Positions 33,766 to 44,385 are shown, numbered from the stretch's first letter. The stretch: DNA of 64,000 nucleotides from Athripsodes cinereus (GCA_947579605.1 OX388305.1:20039542-20103541); one strand, 5' to 3'. The notes: generated by a model from the letters alone, not told the origin. Translations and numbers: made by a program.

Positions 33766-34076
33766 CATACATACATACATACATACCATCACGCCGCTTC
33801 CCTCGCGGGGTAGGCAGAAAGGATCGAGCGCCACTTCCTTCTATCCTTGCATACATCTTTCGCTTCCGTCACTGTCATACAATTCCTCATGCATGCTCTC
33901 CTGTTCAATGTGCTCAACACGTGACCGTCCTGTAGGATTTGATTTAAATGATCTTGCCATTTAATCCTCGGACGTCCGCGTCTCCGAGCACCATTCCTCT
34001 CAGCCAAATATATCTTCTTAGTCATTCTGTCCTCATTCATTCTTTCCACGTGCCCAAACCACGTGCCAAAACCCAC
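33766..34076 (-). mobile_element. 5'-truncated LINE, family L2, copy 3, with 13-bp target duplication
   Basis: The minus frame (33789-34076) contains FGHVERMNEDRM, RGRPRIKWQDHLNQIL, RRACMRNCM and SAYPAREAA, then an ATGT-type tail (ACATACATAC on the plus strand, 33766-33785). A perfect 13-base duplication, TAGTCCAAATATA, flanks it at 33753-33765 and 34077-34089. Nearly identical to the 22.1-kb copy and more complete at its end than the 19.0-kb copy. Dead on arrival: no catalytic domain. Confidence 0.9.
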
Positions 34077-34089
34077 TAGTCCAAATATA

Positions 34090-35406
34090 AGATCAAAATT
34101 TGGTCAAATCTCATCTGAGATTGTAAATTGTCTGCTTTGAGTGTTTTTTATGCATATTTAATCTCATCTGAGATTGTAAATTGGTATTCTATTATTTACC
34201 TATTATTTTTATATACCTACCTACATAACTTTTATCATAAATAAACCTTGTGGGCTTAGTGTACCTAATTTAGCAAAAAACATATTTAAATAAATCAATG
34301 TTTCTTTGTATTAGGAATCTACGCAATATCTACTTAAATAAATATATCAAATTTCTATTCGAGGATGTTAATATACACACGTACCTACTTAGGTAAACAT
34401 CTTTTTTTCTGTTTGCACTTGTAAAAATATAGGTCTTCTCATTAAACAAAGGTATTGATGTACCTATCTCTTCTTCGTTGTTATTTGAACGCCTCCAGGG
34501 AATGTATAATAGAATTTTTGATGCTTAGAATATTAAGAAGGCACGCAGGTAATTATTTTATTTTTCATAAAATACACTTTTTTTTTGCGCAGAAATTTTA
34601 ACAATACAAGCTTCAAAGATGTTTGCCTGTTAATAATTGAATACTTTTTAAAACGTAGTTTTCACATTTTGCTTAATTTTTCACACCTGCGGGATTAGTG
34701 AACATACCATGGGTAAAGTGAACTTCAAACAGTGTACTTTGATTTTCACGCATAGAAACAACTTTCCTTTTTTTAGATTAAAAGAAATAAAATACTTTTA
34801 GGTATTTAGTACTTCCACAATGACATTTTTAATCGTGAGCCGGCGTCCAAAAACTTTTGCTCTCATGATCAAGTAAACGTGAAGTGAAGTGAAACAAAAG
34901 TGAAAAACATTTCAATTTCTTTCATTATCAACTTGATAATATAATCACAATTGAAGTGCTCTTTGTATAAATGTTTTATTTTTATTCATTTCCAAAATAT
35001 GTGTTATGCAAATGATGTTTCATGTGTACACATGATAGTTCGTTGTCGTGCCGGACACATATTGTCTTAATTAATAACTGAAGAAAAACCCGGACATCAA
35101 TGTTCCTATGTACTTGAGTAGCTTTAGATATTACACATTTTCTTAAACAATTTCATATTATTATCAATTTTATACGAAATGTGACATTATGAACCTCAAT
35201 GTTTGAGCTTTCATATAATGTGAAAAAAGTCTTGAAACCAAACCAAAAAAAGTTCAATGTACATAGGATAATTTTGTGATAGTTTCGAAAGATACCTAAA
35301 TCAGAAGACATTTATTTGTTGGATTAAAAAATAAAAAAAGTGTTTTTTATTACATTTTTAACACTATACACGTGATATATGATATTTCAATCTACCTGAC
35401 GGATTC
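34090..35406. other. AT-rich spacer
   Basis: The word ATCTCATCTGAGATTGTAAA occurs twice, near 34107 and 34161; its core ATCTCATCTGAGAT is self-complementary. No gene recognised. Confidence 0.5.
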
Positions 35407-35410
35407 CTAC
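35407..35410. other. Target site duplication (CTAC), left
   Basis: CTAC immediately precedes the element; the matching CTAC follows it at 43760-43763. Confidence 0.8.
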
Positions 35411-35459
35411 TGCGACGGACTTTTGCATATACTTTTTATTCTTGCGCTCGCATGCGCTC

Positions 35460-35493
35460 TTTTACCTTGTACCCCTCATGGTACAAGGTAAAA
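35460..35493. other. Perfect 14-bp hairpin in the LTR
   Basis: TTTTACCTTGTACC (35460-35473) pairs with GGTACAAGGTAAAA (35480-35493) across a 6-base loop, 50-83 bases from the LTR end. The second LTR has it at 42174-42207. The position corresponds to the U5 side in element orientation. Confidence 0.85.
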
Positions 35494-35526
35494 TAATCAA
35501 TTATCACAATCTCAAAAAATAATTTT

Positions 35527-35621
35527 TAGCTCAGTCGGTAGAGATTTCAAAAATAAAACAAAGAGTATTGGAAAGTACAATTGACTATACGATAAATGCT
35601 CAGGGTCGAATGGGTTAACCC
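35527..35621 (+). other. tRNA-Lys-like segment within the LTR
   Basis: TAGCTCAGTCGGTAGAG (35527-35543) is an exact eukaryotic tRNA D-arm/box A sequence. CTCAGGGTCG with GGGTTAACCC (35599-35621) resembles the variable-loop and T-arm part of tRNA-Lys, but the box B is damaged. The middle is about 40 bases longer than in a tRNA and no acceptor stem is clear, so it is not a functional tRNA gene. The same segment is at 42241-42335. Confidence 0.5.
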
Positions 35622-36219
35622 AGATTTTATCACAAAGACTTCAAGACTTTTCTCTCTATAAATTCAACAATGCATATTGCCATTAAATCAACGGTGCCTT
35701 CCAACAATCCCCAATAAGAAGGAAAGATTCAGAAACAAAATAAAATTGCTATTTCATTATTTTCTTTTCAATTTATTCCAAACCTCCAGTATTCGATGAC
35801 ACCTTTGGTATGGTCAATGAATTTACATACATTTTATATAAACTTTCTCGACAGTAAAATAGTAAAAGATTAAAACCTTGTTAATCATTTGCTATGTGGC
35901 AATCTAACTAACCCTTAGATTAAAAGTTTAAAATTAAACAATGATTGTGGCACATCATCCTTAACTCCTACCCTTTCTTTTCAGAAACGACCTACATATA
36001 TCATAAAGTTATCAAACTCTGTTTGATTATACAATTTACATTAACTTTAGAACAAAATATTTATATATAATTATGAATGAATGAGAACAACCTGATCAAG
36101 TTATCTTCCTTCGAGTTCCACTTCACTTCCCGTTTCCCGAAATTGAAGGTTCCTTCCTGATAGGTACATAAGGTTTATTCTGGTATAAGAGGAAGTCAGC
36201 ATCTTGATAATTGAAAAAG

Positions 36220-36590
36220 ATTTATTCTCTTGTTAACTGAAGAATTTATTTTGGTCACAAGATATATCCTGAATAATTGAGAAATTCATTCTGGTACTAC
36301 GACATAACCTGAATTCATTCTAGTACTGAGGCGTATCCTGAATAACTGAGAAATTCATTCCGGTACTGAGACATAACTTGAATTCATTCTAGTACTGAGG
36401 CGTATCCTGAATTACTGAGAAATTCATTCCGGTACTGAAATATATCCTGAATAACTGAGGAATTCATTCCGGTACTGAGACATAACTTGAATTCATTCTA
36501 GTACTGAGGCGTATCCTGAATTACTGAGAAATTCATTCCGGTACTGAAATATATCCTGAATAACTGAGGAATTCATTCCGGTACTGAGAG
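36220..36590. repeat. Tandem repeats inside the LTR
   Basis: Subunits of roughly 35-40 bases built on TGAATTCATTC(T/C)(A/G)GTACTGAG and TATCCTGAATAACTGAG. Higher-order units starting ACTTGAATTCATTCTAG are spaced 109 bases (36376, 36485). The same block is at 42934-43304. Confidence 0.85.
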
Positions 36591-37045
36591 CCGTACATCC
36601 TTAAACATTAAAGGACAACGTAATTAGTATTTATCAAACTATGTTTCGGTTTATTTTATTAAACAACGAAATTTCTCTCATCGAAAATATAATTGTAACA
36701 ATTTAGACTCACCATATTTTTGATGACGGCCTGAATTACCACTGATTTTAATAATTAAATATGATTAAACTGTCAATCGACAAATAGAACACATTTCTAC
36801 AACTAATTTATACATTAATCAACCATTTTAAAATGGTAAGGTTTTTTTTTAAACCTTAATATTCACTATCGCATTTTGCGATCTGCCAATTTGGAATGTC
36901 GAATACAAAAAAAGGAAGCATTCCTGCTTTCGACCGCCAATATTGAGAAATCCTCCCACCACGCATGCGCGGCGTCGCGTTATCAATTTCTGTCTTGCCA
37001 ACGAACAAAATCATTTTTCTATAGTGATATAAAAATATCGCTACA

Positions 37046-39035
37046 TATTACCACCCACGCCCACCAAAAAAAATAGTGAAGCTATTTTTTTTTTATATCA
37101 GGTTATTCTCGTTCTATGTTCTCATCAACCCTATAACTGACTCTACCTTTTTTTTTTTTAAAGATTAATCTAAGCACTGCACTGGGCCCAGCCTTTTCTT
37201 TTAAAGAAAAACTGCAATTCCATAGGCGCCAATCTTGGTTTCGTTTAAATTTTAAAACTTTAATTTACATTCGTTTCCGAATATTCGGGTCAAACGACTT
37301 CCAAAATGAACAAAAATACCCGTAAATAATAAGTACTTAATGATAAAAAAATAATTTCTAAACCAGTGCAGGTCTCATCTTATCTTTGCATTTATAAATT
37401 ACACTTATATGTTAAATAATACATTTCCATTTTGTTACATTTACTAAATATCTTTTCAGATCTACTACATTTATTTTAAATTGTTTTGTGCCACAATATT
37501 CAAATATCTTCTACTACAAGCTCATATGATTTGCCACATTTTCCTTAGCTACATAACAAATTATATTAAAATTTCTTATATCTAAACTATATACATTTTG
37601 TGCCTTCTTTTTTTTTATTCAACATTCAAATACATTAAAATCTGTCTGTATATTATGCATTTATATTTTATATAACATTAAAAATATTTGATTCAACCTT
37701 TTGAATTGACTCACTTCAACATCATGTCATTTTCCTTTCTATTTTCATGTATGAAAATATCAATTTATCATCAATTCCATTTTCCTGCCATGTCTTATTC
37801 TCCCATCTCTCCTCAGATAAGCACATGCAACTACAACCAAAGGTTCTCAATCCCTTTCCTTTTTTATTTCCCTTTTATCCGTAAAATTACGTACTTCACT
37901 AATATATTTTCTTTCGAAAATTTCTAATCAACGACCCCATTTCATAATATAAGTTTCTCTACTTTGTTAAATGAATTTAACAATCGTATACACAATTATT
38001 TCGTAATTACTCGTTTTTTTATGGAGATAATTAAGGATTCTCTTCTTTACCACCGTATCCCCGATTTAAATTATGTATACTATAACTCCATTATCTACAT
38101 TTTCTCACATTACCTATCTCTATTTTTTTTTTTTAATATTTCCACTTTCATATTGAAAATTACATAGTCAATATACTCACAAAAGAGATATAACGAACAT
38201 CAACATTTGACCTTCTCGACATATTTCATTTTCAAATTCCTTTTTTATTATCTGACTTTACATCGCGAGACTATTGAGTACTACAAACCTATCATTTATC
38301 AACGTTGCAAATCCTTACTTTCATTCTATTACAATCATTCACTTTCATCCTTCGTCTATCTTTTTCCCCTTTCACCGCCTATATACCTACTACTTTCATT
38401 TGATTCATAATTAGACCCACAAAACGTTTTGATAAGACGGAATGATCAACTCTCATCTTAGATTACAAACTTCTCTTATTGGAATTCATAAACCATGACC
38501 CAATACTCATTCCTTGAGCATGAATCCAATTCACTACCATATCATATAAGCACTACGCATACTTCTATATACGTCTTGCTAACTCGTATCTCTAGTTTAT
38601 AAATGTATACACCGCGTATAGCTTGACACACTCGTATAAGAGATTCTGCCTTTATGCATACTACAAACTTTCAATACAAATCATTACACATCCCAGTAAT
38701 GACATTATAACACATGACCCATCTTACAGAGAATCATATTCTTACCTCACCTTTTTATCTGACCCTTTCTGTATTATGTACTCGCGTAGAGTTCATATTA
38801 TCGAAGAATCCAAATAATTTTTGCGAAGCGATTTTTTTTTCTTTTTAATTTTATCCAACCCTACTCTTTCGTAATTCTACGTACTATTTACTACGTAAAT
38901 TTTTTTTTTATCAAATTCATCTCCTTTTCCCCATTTCATTAAACTTAAATAGCTATATCCTATGAATACCTAACTAAAATTTATACAGTTTTTTTTTATT
39001 TACATTATTTTTCAATTTTCAGACGTCTTCGTCTT
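37046..39035 (-). other. Non-coding 3' region of the element (no pol)
   Basis: In the place where pol should follow gag, no minus-strand frame of 60 codons exists. From about 37600 to 39000 the plus strand is strikingly poor in G and rich in C and T, so the element's sense strand is purine-rich. Plus-strand frames here (37688-38817) are low-complexity by-products. A G-rich tract, GGTGGGCGTGGGTGG on the minus strand (37051-37065), lies 5 bases before the 3' LTR and is a possible, impure polypurine tract. Confidence 0.7.
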
Positions 39036-40178
39036 CTAATTTTCTCCCTTTCTTTCATCTTGTCGTTGCATTTCTGTTTTTACGTTATAAAATTTGTTAT
39101 TGGGATTCACATCCCTGTTTTGCCTTAGTCTTGCAAAACAATTTATATATACATGTCCGGGTTTGTTACAAAATCTACAAATTATATCCTTCCTATTTGA
39201 CCCTTGTCGATCAAAAACTCCTTTATTTCCATTCTTCTTACCATCTTCATGTTGGTACCTTTGATTACTGTCACAGCCATTCCGTGTTTGTTGTCTCTCC
39301 TCATTTTCGTTGTTTGAAGATCTGCAAGTTCTACTGCAACAAGCTCTGAACCCTGTGTCGTTGTCTTTATCTGTCAACGTCCCAGACACTGCTTCGTCCT
39401 TCTTTAATTCAAATAATTTTGTCTTATAATTAGATTTCTTCAGTTCGTTATTCATTGTCAACGTCTCGAACCTGGTACAGATCGTCACCAAATCTTCCAT
39501 ATCGTCAACTCTTGATGATGTCACAATACTTGCATATTCCGTATTCAAGCCGTGAACTGCAATATCTAGCAATTCTTCCTCATCTATTGGTGGACTTAGG
39601 TAGTTATTTTTATTGAGTAAATCGATTATGTAATCTGAAGCACTCTCACCGTTTCTTTGCTTGGCTGTCATCAAATTAATTCTCAGTGTGCGTTGTGTGT
39701 TTGTTCCTTCAAAACGTTTTAAAAATTTCAATTCAAAAACATCCCAATCATTCTCTATACCTATAGTTCTGAACCATGTTAATGCTTTATCAGTTAATAA
39801 AATGGGTAAATATCGCAATAATGTTCCATTATTTACGTTATATACTTTAGCTAATTCTTTCAATCTTTGGATAAATTCAATTGGGCTTTCTGCACCACTG
39901 TATGTTATATTGAACTTTCTAGGATCAATAAATTTTTCTACTGGTTCTGCATTTGTTTTCACAAGAGATTTACTACTATTCGTTTTCTTAATTGTTTTTC
40001 TGTTATTATTTAACTTCCTGATATACGATTTTACATTTATAAATGAATTACTCGTTGACGGTTTACTTTCCACTTTGCTTTCTTCCATCTTCTCTTCTTT
40101 ATTATCATTAGACGAACCAGCAACTTCCCTATTCATATTTTCTTGTACTTCTCCTTTATTTAATTCCTTATCCGCCAT
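39036..40178 (-). CDS. gag: Gag polyprotein of the LTR element, intact
   Basis: 380 codons, uninterrupted. ATG at 40178 in a good insect context (CAAGATGG). Residues 1-80 are charged and Ser/Asn/Lys-rich. About residues 82-240 form a Ty3/gypsy-type gag (capsid-like) domain: FIDPRKFNITYSG, LRYLPILLTDKALTWF, FLKRFEG, SASDYIIDLL and a helical stretch to FETL. A basic, Asn-rich linker follows, then a single CCHC zinc knuckle, CRFCNKPGHVYINC (residues 334-347, about 39138-39179), for RNA binding. It ends at a stop with no fusion to protease. It should assemble particles and package the element RNA, while the enzymes must come from elsewhere. The 176-codon plus frame at 39661-40191 is its antisense shadow. 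Confidence 0.9.
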   Translation of the reverse strand: MADKELNKGEVQENMNREVAGSSNDNKEEKMEESKVESKPSTSNSFINVKSYIRKLNNNRKTIKKTNSSKSLVKTNAEPVEKFIDPRKFNITYSGAESPIEFIQRLKELAKVYNVNNGTLLRYLPILLTDKALTWFRTIGIENDWDVFELKFLKRFEGTNTQRTLRINLMTAKQRNGESASDYIIDLLNKNNYLSPPIDEEELLDIAVHGLNTEYASIVTSSRVDDMEDLVTICTRFETLTMNNELKKSNYKTKLFELKKDEAVSGTLTDKDNDTGFRACCSRTCRSSNNENEERQQTRNGCDSNQRYQHEDGKKNGNKGVFDRQGSNRKDIICRFCNKPGHVYINCFARLRQNRDVNPNNKFYNVKTEMQRQDERKGEN

Positions 40179-41775
40179 CTTGAATTTCTAAATTATCTAT
40201 CTATTGCACTAAAATATGCTAATCCACAATTCAAAACTTTACAAAAAAATATTTTAAAAGAAATAATACATTAAATATTAAAGTCTTCCGTTATTCAAAA
40301 TTACTCTTAAATATCCCCATATCTATATAAACTAATATCATTAATATTAAAGTTTCAATCTCCACATTGATTTAATATATCCATATTAGAATTATTTGAA
40401 ACGACTTTATCGTATTAAATTGATTATGTAAAAATATCAACAATCTACTACGTCCATAATAGTATAGTTTACCCTATATATAAATATTATCATTCGATAT
40501 TAAAACATTGAAATCCAAACCTTTGTATCTTCCGTCCGCTTTACAATCTTCCGTCTCTTTCTAACTAAAGTGATTAACAATTATTATGCGTTGGAGAGAA
40601 AAGTACCTTCCTATCACAGTATGTACGGAATAGCATCAGAATAATAATAATATTATTTTCGTATAAAAATTCTAATCATACATATTTATTTCAGAATCGG
40701 ACAATGCTCAAAATAAATTATTTTCTTTATTTTTTTTTTTTTTTTATTTAAAATTAAATCTACTTTGTTCAACGTATTCCTTAGTTGTGAGTTGCAATAG
40801 CCGTACCAGAAGTATGAGAAGAATTCAGACAAGGCAATCAATCAAACAAATTTTCAATTTAAAATATAATAAAAACTCACCAGAAGGTTGTTTAATAAGT
40901 TAATAGGTATACTCCTTTTTGAATAAAATTAAAACTCGCAATCAGCTTTCTGTATTTTGACATGATGTTGGGTTTCGTCTTTCCATATCCTATCACACAT
41001 TTCCAATCAGCAATTTGAGCTAGAACATATTTTTTTAAAACTTATTAAATATCAAATTCAAAATCATTTTTCACACTTCTTTTACTTTTCTTTAACAAAA
41101 TTTTATTTTTTTGACTATGGTAATACCATTCAATTTTATACAAACTCAAAATAAAATCCACAAAATAAATTGATAAATAGATAACTTTTATCTACCATTT
41201 TTCAAATTAGGTATTCCACGAACAAAATTATTTTAAAATATTTTCAAACAATTTAAAAATTGACATATATTTTTTTTGACTAAATTCCTTTCTTCAATCA
41301 ATCATCTCAAAGCATGCAAAATAATATTAACTCAACAAATTAAAATAATGATAAAATATTGAGTCTACCCATAAATATTCTTTTTTTTCATTATGTTACA
41401 TATTCAATAAATATATTTAACTACCGCGACTCTGAAAAAAATGTTTTGTTACATATTCAAAATTTTTCATTCATTTCAATTTACCTACAGTATTTTTTAA
41501 ACATTATGTTACAAATTGTTTTATACTGATAACAAAATATAATTTTTAAAATTAAAATCGAAATACAATTTAACCCTTCTGCCACCAAAATTCAAATATT
41601 AATTTTGCCACATAAATTAAAATTTAAAAAAAAACTTTTTTTTTTTTTAAAACAAAACTTATTCTACTTATAACTATTAATGAATGCTCTTTTGTATTCA
41701 AGACACCAAATTAGACAATTAATAAAAAAATCTTGAGTCTAAGTAATAAAATTTTTGGGTTCAGCGCGTCTTTAC
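40179..41775 (-). other. Long untranslated leader of the element
   Basis: About 1.6 kb between the repeat block and gag with no usable minus frame; very AT-rich, with poly-T/A runs near 40733 and 41637. A copy of the repeat word CCCTTCTGCCACCAAAATTC also occurs alone at about 41575. Confidence 0.65.
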
Positions 41776-41782
41776 ATTTTAC

Positions 41783-42124
41783 AAAGGTTGACCGACATCT
41801 TGGGTGACATGAATATGCGACCCTTCTGCCACCAAAATTCAATTCAACTTAAATTATATAAAGGTTGGCTGACACTTTGGGCAACATGAATATGTGACCC
41901 CTCTGCCACCAAAATTCAATTCAACCTAAATTATATAAAGGTTGGCTGACACTTTGGGCAACATGAATATGTGACCCCTCTGCCACCAAAATTCAATTTA
42001 ACTTAAATTATATAAAGGTTGGCTGACACTTTGGGCGCCATGAATATGTGACCCTTCTGCCACCAAAATTTAATTCGTCTTTAAATTCTATAAAGGTCGG
42101 CTGACACTTTGGGCGCCATGAATA
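41783..42124 (-). repeat. 77-bp tandem repeat carrying the primer-binding site
   Basis: Units recur at 41802, 41879, 41956, 42033 and 42111 (position of the GGG of the primer-site motif), spacing 77, 77, 77 and 78. Each holds a version of GGCTGACACTTTGGGCGCCA and CTGCCACCAAAATT. The two units nearest the LTR keep the exact GGGCGCCA; the others read GGGCAACA or GGGTGACA. Confidence 0.9.
42101..42118 (-). other. Primer-binding site, tRNA-Lys type
   Basis: On the minus strand TGGCGCCCAAAGTGTCAG starts 6 bases after the 5' LTR. It matches the complement of the tRNA-Lys(CUU) 3' end (TGGCGCCCAACGTG) at 13 of the first 14 positions. Confidence 0.75.
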
Positions 42125-43759
42125 TGCGACGGACTTTTGCATATACTTTTTATTCTTGCGCTCGCATGCGCTCTTTTACCTTGTACCCCTCATGGTACAA
42201 GGTAAAATAATCAATTATCACAATCTCAAAAAATAATTTTTAGCTCAGTCGGTAGAGATTTCAAAAATAAAACAAAGAGTATTGGAAAGTACAATTGACT
42301 ATACGATAAATGCTCAGGGTCGAATGGGTTAACCCAGATTTTATCACAAAGACTTCAAGACTTTTCTCTCTATAAATTCAACAATGCATATTGCCATTAA
42401 ATCAACGGTGCCTTCCAACAATCCCCAATAAGAAGGAAAGATTCAGAAACAAAATAAAATTGCTATTTCATTATTTTCTTTTCAATTTATTCCAAACCTC
42501 CAGTATTCGATGACACCTTTGGTATGGTCAATGAATTTACATACATTTTATATAAACTTTCTCGACAGTAAAATAGTAAAAGATTAAAACCTTGTTAATC
42601 ATTTGCTATGTGGCAATCTAACTAACCCTTAGATTAAAAGTTTAAAATTAAACAATGATTGTGGCACATCATCCTTAACTCCTACCCTTTCTTTTCAGAA
42701 ACGACCTACATATATCATAAAGTTATCAAACTCTGTTTGATTATACAATTTACATTAACTTTAGAACAAAATATTTATATATAATTATGAATGAATGAGA
42801 ACAACCTGATCAAGTTATCTTCCTTCGAGTTCCACTTCACTTCCCGTTTCCCGAAATTGAAGGTTCCTTCCTGATAGGTACATAAGGTTTATTCTGGTAT
42901 AAGAGGAAGTCAGCATCTTGATAATTGAAAAAGATTTATTCTCTTGTTAACTGAAGAATTTATTTTGGTCACAAGATATATCCTGAATAATTGAGAAATT
43001 CATTCTGGTACTACGACATAACCTGAATTCATTCTAGTACTGAGGCGTATCCTGAATAACTGAGAAATTCATTCCGGTACTGAGACATAACTTGAATTCA
43101 TTCTAGTACTGAGGCGTATCCTGAATTACTGAGAAATTCATTCCGGTACTGAAATATATCCTGAATAACTGAGGAATTCATTCCGGTACTGAGACATAAC
43201 TTGAATTCATTCTAGTACTGAGGCGTATCCTGAATTACTGAGAAATTCATTCCGGTACTGAAATATATCCTGAATAACTGAGGAATTCATTCCGGTACTG
43301 AGAGCCGTACATCCTTAAACATTAAAGGACAACGTAATTAGTATTTATCAAACTATGTTTCGGTTTATTTTATTAAACAACGAAATTTCTCTCATCGAAA
43401 ATATAATTGTAACAATTTAGACTCACCATATTTTTGATGACGGCCTGAATTACCACTGATTTTAATAATTAAATATGATTAAACTGTCAATCGACAAATA
43501 GAACACATTTCTACAACTAATTTATACATTAATCAACCATTTTAAAATGGTAAGGTTTTTTTTTAAACCTTAATATTCACTATCGCATTTTGCGATCTGC
43601 CAATTTGGAATGTCGAATACAAAAAAAGGAAGCATTCCTGCTTTCGACCGCCAATATTGAGAAATCCTCCCACCACGCATGCGCGGCGTCGCGTTATCAA
43701 TTTCTGTCTTGCCAACGAACAAAATCATTTTTCTATAGTGATATAAAAATATCGCTACA
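42125..43759 (-). repeat. 5' LTR (1635 bp)
   Basis: Sequence-identical by reading to 35411-37045, including hairpin, tRNA-like segment and tandem repeats. It should hold the promoter for gag transcription toward lower coordinates. The 65-codon plus frame at 43590 is incidental. Confidence 0.95.
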
Positions 43760-43763
43760 CTAC
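43760..43763. other. Target site duplication (CTAC), right
   Basis: CTAC follows the LTR end CGCTACA; partner at 35407-35410. Confidence 0.8.
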
Positions 43764-44346
43764 ATACCAGTGCTCCTTATTTCTTGAGCTTGCCAAATGC
43801 CACATAACATGCACAATTGGCGATTTTCTTGATATTTCCCCAGCCGTTTTGTTTTAAATGACTCAATTCTCAAGACATGATACTAACAAGAAATATGTGG
43901 GTAAATAAATTCTTCAAAAGTCATTATAATATTCAATATTGTTTATTTTGATATTAAAAGCTTCATAGACATTCGTGTATTATTGTAATAATGTAGCTTT
44001 TATATATTTTAAGCTAAAATATTGCTTCCGGAAACCGGATATTGCGAAATTGAAAATGTACGTCTTTATCTTACGACGTTCAAAGCTATTCCTTCGATAT
44101 AATCATCAATATTGATTATCTCTTACATATGTATCTTCTTAGTTTATTACAAAAAAAAATAGTAATAATATTTGTTTTTTTTACGTTTTAACAGTTTTTA
44201 TATTAACTGCTAGTAAAAATGTTTCCATAAACTCCCTGGGAGAAAATGTAGTCAACGTCGGCAAATACCTTTCTATCTAAATGTTCATTTGGAAATTGGT
44301 TTTAATTCTACAATTTTACATAATTTTGACAGATAATACAGTATGT
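43764..44346. other. AT-rich spacer
   Basis: No gene recognised. Confidence 0.55.
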
Positions 44347-44385
44347 TTAACCCGAATTTTCGTAGTGTCCTCATATATGAGGACG
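44347..44385 (+). mobile_element. piggyBac-like left end (candidate)
   Basis: TTAA (44347-44350) followed by CCCGAATTTTCGTAGTG and the palindrome TCCTCATATATGAGGA. TTAA followed by CCC is the usual left boundary of piggyBac elements. A similar, inverted sequence lies at 46594-46626. Confidence 0.45.

Larger units (their letters stand above)
35411..37045 (-). repeat. 3' LTR (1635 bp)
   Basis: Matches 42125-43759 at a constant offset of 6714 bases with no differences noticed. In element orientation it starts TGTAGCGATATT (37045) and ends CCGTCGCA (35411). It contains a 14-bp perfect hairpin (35460-35493), a tRNA-Lys-like segment in antisense (35527-35621) and a tandem-repeat block (36220-36590). 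The 66-codon plus frame at 36876 is incidental. Confidence 0.95.
35411..43759 (-). mobile_element. LTR retrotransposon with gag but no pol (TR-GAG-like)
   Basis: A complete minus-strand element of 8349 bp: 5' LTR 42125-43759, primer-binding site 42101-42118, tandem-repeat leader, gag 39036-40178, a ~2-kb non-coding 3' region, and 3' LTR 35411-37045. The LTRs begin TG and end CA, look identical by reading, and are bounded by CTAC duplications. No protease, reverse transcriptase, RNase H or integrase motif and no long minus frame exists outside gag. Known gag-only elements (TR-GAG, BARE-2-like) rely on an autonomous relative. A Ty3/gypsy-type origin is suggested by the gag and the 4-bp duplication. 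The identical LTRs and intact gag argue for very recent insertion. Confidence 0.9.

Noticed and set aside
35520..35630. Functional tRNA-Lys gene
   Set aside because: The box B is damaged, the anticodon region is about 40 bases too long and no acceptor stem pairs convincingly.
36876..37076. 66-codon frame repeated at 43590-43787
   Set aside because: It lies inside the LTR and appears twice only because the LTRs are identical; it runs across the LTR edge into different sequence at each end.
37688..38817. Series of plus-strand frames of 60-80 codons
   Set aside because: They fall in a G-poor stretch of the LTR element where stop codons are rare, and they are low-complexity with no family signature.
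39661..40191. 176-codon plus-strand frame opposite gag
   Set aside because: It is the antisense of the gag coding region, and its phenylalanine- and leucine-rich translation follows from that.
35411..43759. Endogenous retrovirus with env
   Set aside because: No frame with a signal peptide, cleavage site or membrane anchor exists between gag and the 3' LTR; there is not even a pol gene.
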